From: an uncultured Verrucomicrobiales bacterium
GTDB taxonomy: Bacteria; Verrucomicrobiota; Verrucomicrobiia; Verrucomicrobiales; Akkermansiaceae
Direction of reading: 5' to 3'
NCBI GenBank assembly: GCA_937916135.1
Contig: CALFTQ010000061.1
Location: forward strand, 1-15,621
DNA: 15,621 bases
Position 1 is the stretch's first letter; every line of letters starts with the position of its first letter. Shown one piece after another: positions 13,249-15,621 of the stretch. Made by a program: the position numbers and the translations under genes. Below the pieces are notes generated by a model that had not been told where the DNA came from, made no database searches, and saw nothing but the letters and a program-made list of their open reading frames with translations.

Positions 13249-14886
13249 TCACTTCCGGGCCTCCGGGAAGAGGCGAGGAGTGCCGTCCTCCTGGCGGAAG
13301 TTGATTTTCTGCTCATCAAACCAGGTGTAGTGGTGGTGGATTCTTTCGCCCAGGTGACTCTCATCCGGCCTTTTTTCTTGCCGGATCCAGGCGGCCTCTG
13401 CCAAGGCACAGATGCGGGGTACCAGCATGAATTCCAGCTTCCGCATATCGGGGATGCACTCGCTCCACAGATTGGCCTGCAGGCCGATGACCTTATCCCC
13501 CGGCACCGCGGTGTCGAAATTGAGCACATGCTGCCAGTTGATGTTGTCGAAGCCGCTGAGGCCGGTGTAGAACGGATTTTGCGGTGTTTTGCCCTGGGGG
13601 AAGTTGAAATAGAAGCCCTGGATGGGGCAGAGGATAACCCGGTGCCCGCGTGCCGCGGCGATGCGGGCGTGGTCTATGCCACGCCAGGCCATGACCACGG
13701 TATCCTGCGGGAGCTGAGGTGCACACATGATTTCATCCCAGCCGACCATGCCCCGGCCCAGTTTGCGGAGCACCTGGGCGCAGTAGTGGGTGAAGTAGTC
13801 CTGGATCTCGCTTTCGCGCTTCATTCCATGCTGCTTCATGAATGCTTGCGCGGCCGGGCTTTTCTGCCACTGGTCGCGGGGGACTTCATCACCGCCGATA
13901 TGGATGTACGGCGCGCGGGGGAAGAGCTCGCACACCTCTGTCAGTACGTCCTCGATAAAGCGGAAGGCGAACTCATTGGGCGCCATCACATGCGGAAACA
14001 CCCCCCACCCGGTCACAACCTCCGGCGCAAACCCGGGGCAGTCCTGATTGCCCAGTTCGGGGTAGGCTGACACCGCCGCGCTGGCATGGCCGGGGATTTC
14101 AATTTCGGGGATGATGGTGATACCCAGGCTGTGCGCGCAGCTCACGATGTGGCGGATCTCGTCCTGACTGTAGAAGAAAGAGACAGGCTTGCCATCTTTG
14201 ATGCTCTGGTCCTGCCAGTCAGAGCTCTCCATTCGCTTGCTGCCGATTGCTGTGAGCCGGGGGTATTTGCGTATTTCAATGCGCCAGCCCTGGTCATCGC
14301 AGAGGTGCCAGTGCAGGCGGTTAAGCTTGTAGCGGGCCATGAGCCGCAGGATTCGTTTCGTGCTCTCCACCGAAATGGGGTGGCGGCAGGGGTCGAGCAT
14401 AATGCCGCGGTGTTGCAGCCAGGGGGCGTCCTCCACTTGCATGGCGGGCAGGGCCTGCTGCCCCGCAGCATCTGTGCAGATGGCCTGCGCCAGCGTCTGG
14501 GCTGCGGGGTGCAATGCATCTGCCTGCGCTACCTGAATGCGGATGCCCTGCGGCGTCACCTGCAGTCTGTATCCATCCGGGTGCGGCAGTTGAACAAGTT
14601 CAACCTGGAGCTCGCCCCGGGATTCCTCCGGCTGAATCGTGAATCCGGCCGCCATGAGCGCGCGGATGGCGGCGCGCCCGGTTGCCTGTTGACTCGTAGT
14701 TGAATCAACGCGGATTCCGTCTTTGAGAAGGAAGCCCGGGCATCCTTTTTCATAGGAGAACTGCCCAGGCTGGGGGATGAAGGCGGGGGAAGAACAAACA
14801 GGCGCAGAGGGCAGGGCCCCGGCCGGAGAAAGTAGCATGGCACATGCTGCCGGCAGACTCAACATTTTTATGAGAGAGGATAACAT
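13249..14886 (-). CDS. Secreted beta-N-acetylhexosaminidase, GH20
   Basis: GH20 enzymes release terminal beta-GlcNAc or GalNAc by substrate-assisted catalysis. The protein has 545 residues from ATG 14886. A signal peptide (about 1-25) leads to a GH20b-type N-terminal domain (about 35-150), then the TIM barrel: RGIMLDPCRHPISVE, KLNRLHWHLCDDQGWRIEI, IPEIEIPGHASA and the catalytic pair in HIGGDEVPRDQW (Asp333-Glu334), followed by GWDEI and the late LWSE motif. All expected active-site signatures are present. DPCRH replaces the more common DVSRH. The longer open frame upstream starts at TTG inside the preceding gene and is rejected; ATG 14886 is 11 nt after that gene's stop. The 3' end is only 10 nt from the end of gluQ, with no terminator seen. 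A role on mucin or chitin-type glycans is inference. Confidence 0.95.
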   Translation of the reverse strand: MLSSLIKMLSLPAACAMLLSPAGALPSAPVCSSPAFIPQPGQFSYEKGCPGFLLKDGIRVDSTTSQQATGRAAIRALMAAGFTIQPEESRGELQVELVQLPHPDGYRLQVTPQGIRIQVAQADALHPAAQTLAQAICTDAAGQQALPAMQVEDAPWLQHRGIMLDPCRHPISVESTKRILRLMARYKLNRLHWHLCDDQGWRIEIRKYPRLTAIGSKRMESSDWQDQSIKDGKPVSFFYSQDEIRHIVSCAHSLGITIIPEIEIPGHASAAVSAYPELGNQDCPGFAPEVVTGWGVFPHVMAPNEFAFRFIEDVLTEVCELFPRAPYIHIGGDEVPRDQWQKSPAAQAFMKQHGMKRESEIQDYFTHYCAQVLRKLGRGMVGWDEIMCAPQLPQDTVVMAWRGIDHARIAAARGHRVILCPIQGFYFNFPQGKTPQNPFYTGLSGFDNINWQHVLNFDTAVPGDKVIGLQANLWSECIPDMRKLEFMLVPRICALAEAAWIRQEKRPDESHLGERIHHHYTWFDEQKINFRQEDGTPRLFPEARK

Positions 14887-14897
14887 GTGCGAGAAAA

Positions 14898-15344
14898 TCA
14901 GCAATCTTCAAACTTGTATTTGCGGAGTTTCATGAAGGTGGGGGCAGGGCGGCGGGAATCCCAGAAAAGCATCAGCATAGCCCCCAGCAGCAGCAGGCGC
15001 ATGCCGGTATCGGCTGGATAATCGGTAATCTCGTGCGTGCTGCCCAGGCAATTGCAACTCAGCTCCAGTCCGCGCACCCACCCCTGAATATACAGCAGCA
15101 GGAAGACACTGCACATGACCAATCCCCACACGGTGGCTCCGCGGTAGCTCCGTCTGGTGAGCAGACACACCGCTACCACCAGTTCCATGGCAAGGCCGAT
15201 GCAGGCCAGCGGAAAAGAAAAAAACGCCGGAAGAATGTGGCTGCGTGTCAGAAAGTCAACCATTTCGTTCATCCCCGCTATCTTTTGCACCCCTGTGAAC
15301 AGGAAGAAGCCCCCCAGCCCCAGTCGCAGCACATTGAGCAGCAT
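14898..15344 (-). CDS. MauE/DoxX-type four-helix membrane protein
   Basis: The protein has 148 residues and about four membrane segments (about 6-20, 38-60, 70-86, 114-128). LRLGLGGFFLFTGVQKIAG at the N-terminus and LSCNCLG with Cys97 and Cys99 before the last helix are the DoxX/MauE pattern. In MauE-type proteins the CxC is thought to take part in thiol-disulfide chemistry; its role here is not known. The open frame extends upstream to an ATG at 15389, but the -10 of the best promoter lies inside that extension. ATG 15344 is therefore preferred, and a GTG at 15368, right at the predicted transcript start, is a real alternative. GH20 follows 11 nt later, so the two are one operon. No methylamine-utilisation gene is nearby. 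Confidence 0.8.
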   Translation of the reverse strand: MLLNVLRLGLGGFFLFTGVQKIAGMNEMVDFLTRSHILPAFFSFPLACIGLAMELVVAVCLLTRRSYRGATVWGLVMCSVFLLLYIQGWVRGLELSCNCLGSTHEITDYPADTGMRLLLLGAMLMLFWDSRRPAPTFMKLRKYKFEDC

Positions 15345-15375
15345 GTTGACGAATCGATTATACTTCACGCCACCC

Positions 15376-15405
15376 AGTATACTACACATGGGAGTTGCCC
15401 TGCAA
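15376..15405 (-). promoter_or_regulatory. Candidate promoter of the MauE-like gene and GH20 gene
   Basis: On the minus strand TTGCAG (15405-15400), preceded by GC, is 18 nt from TATACT (15381-15376), which matches the -10 consensus at 5 of 6. The start site would be near 15369, beside a GTG codon at 15368 and 25 nt before ATG 15344. This promoter argues against the longer frame that begins at 15389. Confidence 0.5.
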
Positions 15406-15483
15406 GCGGGAATTCTGTATTCTCCGAAGCTGAGAAAAAATAAAAGCTGTGCAATGCCGCGCTATTATGGTATGATGAAGCCC

Positions 15484-15621
15484 ATGAAGAACTGGAAACT
15501 CATACTTTTGGCCCTTGTTATGATGGCCCCCGTGCAAGCGCAGGAACCCGCAGATGCTCTTACGGCTGATGAACTTCTGGCTGACATGCGGGAAATGACG
15601 GTAAGTCAGGGCAATAAGGAT
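15484..15621 (+). CDS. Secreted protein, 5' part only (window edge)
   Basis: Forty-six codons are present before the window ends. The start MKNWKLILLALVMMAPVQAQ is a clear signal peptide, with cleavage likely after VQA, followed by EPADALTADELLADMREMTVSQGNKD. In-frame ATG codons at 15472 and 15454 are alternatives. ATG 15484 is chosen because a -10-like TATGAT lies at 15471-15476, 17 nt from a weak TGTGCA (15448-15453). The ADELLADM pattern after the signal peptide is like some outer-membrane lipoprotein-sorting proteins of the LolA type, but 26 mature residues are too few to say. It is divergent from the MauE-GH20 operon across about 95 nt. Confidence 0.7.
   Translation, partial: MKNWKLILLALVMMAPVQAQEPADALTADELLADMREMTVSQGNKD

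Overview
The window most likely comes from a Verrucomicrobiota bacterium close to Akkermansia. This is inference from three things: the style of the proteins, a secreted GH20 hexosaminidase of the kind used on mucin glycans, and CGGGACTGAAGTCCCG palindromes between genes. No rRNA, tRNA, CRISPR array, integrase or transposase was seen.

Layout. 1-423: partial REP-type repeat, a small lipoprotein with a poly-Gln tract, and a terminator. 487-2292: structured leader, rpoA, rplQ and a terminator. Here rpoA-rplQ is not preceded by rpsD. 2371-3926: REPIN-like doublet, promoter, fmt with a small ribbon-helix-helix gene, second doublet, and a terminator shared with the converging gene. 3961-8153 (minus strand): an ECF-type sigma factor, then a membrane-anchored PpiD/SurA-like chaperone with a POT peptide transporter behind it. 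8320-13238 (plus strand): an ABCG-like half transporter, a small anchored protein, a large secreted helical protein and GluQ-RS, packed as one operon. 13249-15344 (minus strand): GH20 hexosaminidase preceded by a MauE/DoxX-type membrane protein. 15484 to the end: start of a divergent secreted protein.

How the genes work together. rpoA, rplQ, fmt and gluQ serve transcription and translation. The rest is mostly envelope biology: a sigma factor, a periplasmic folding factor, peptide uptake, an unassigned ABC-2 exporter with two partner proteins, and glycan hydrolysis. The best candidate for something undescribed is the 8320-12372 cassette.

Two genome-style signals stand out. Six candidate promoters share a -35 hexamer preceded by GC, reading GCTTGC in five and GCTTGA in one, placed 16-18 nt from a TA-rich -10. 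Most starts lack a Shine-Dalgarno sequence, and several -10 boxes sit so near the start codon that the mRNA would be leaderless or nearly so. All calls are from reading the sequence; no search was run.
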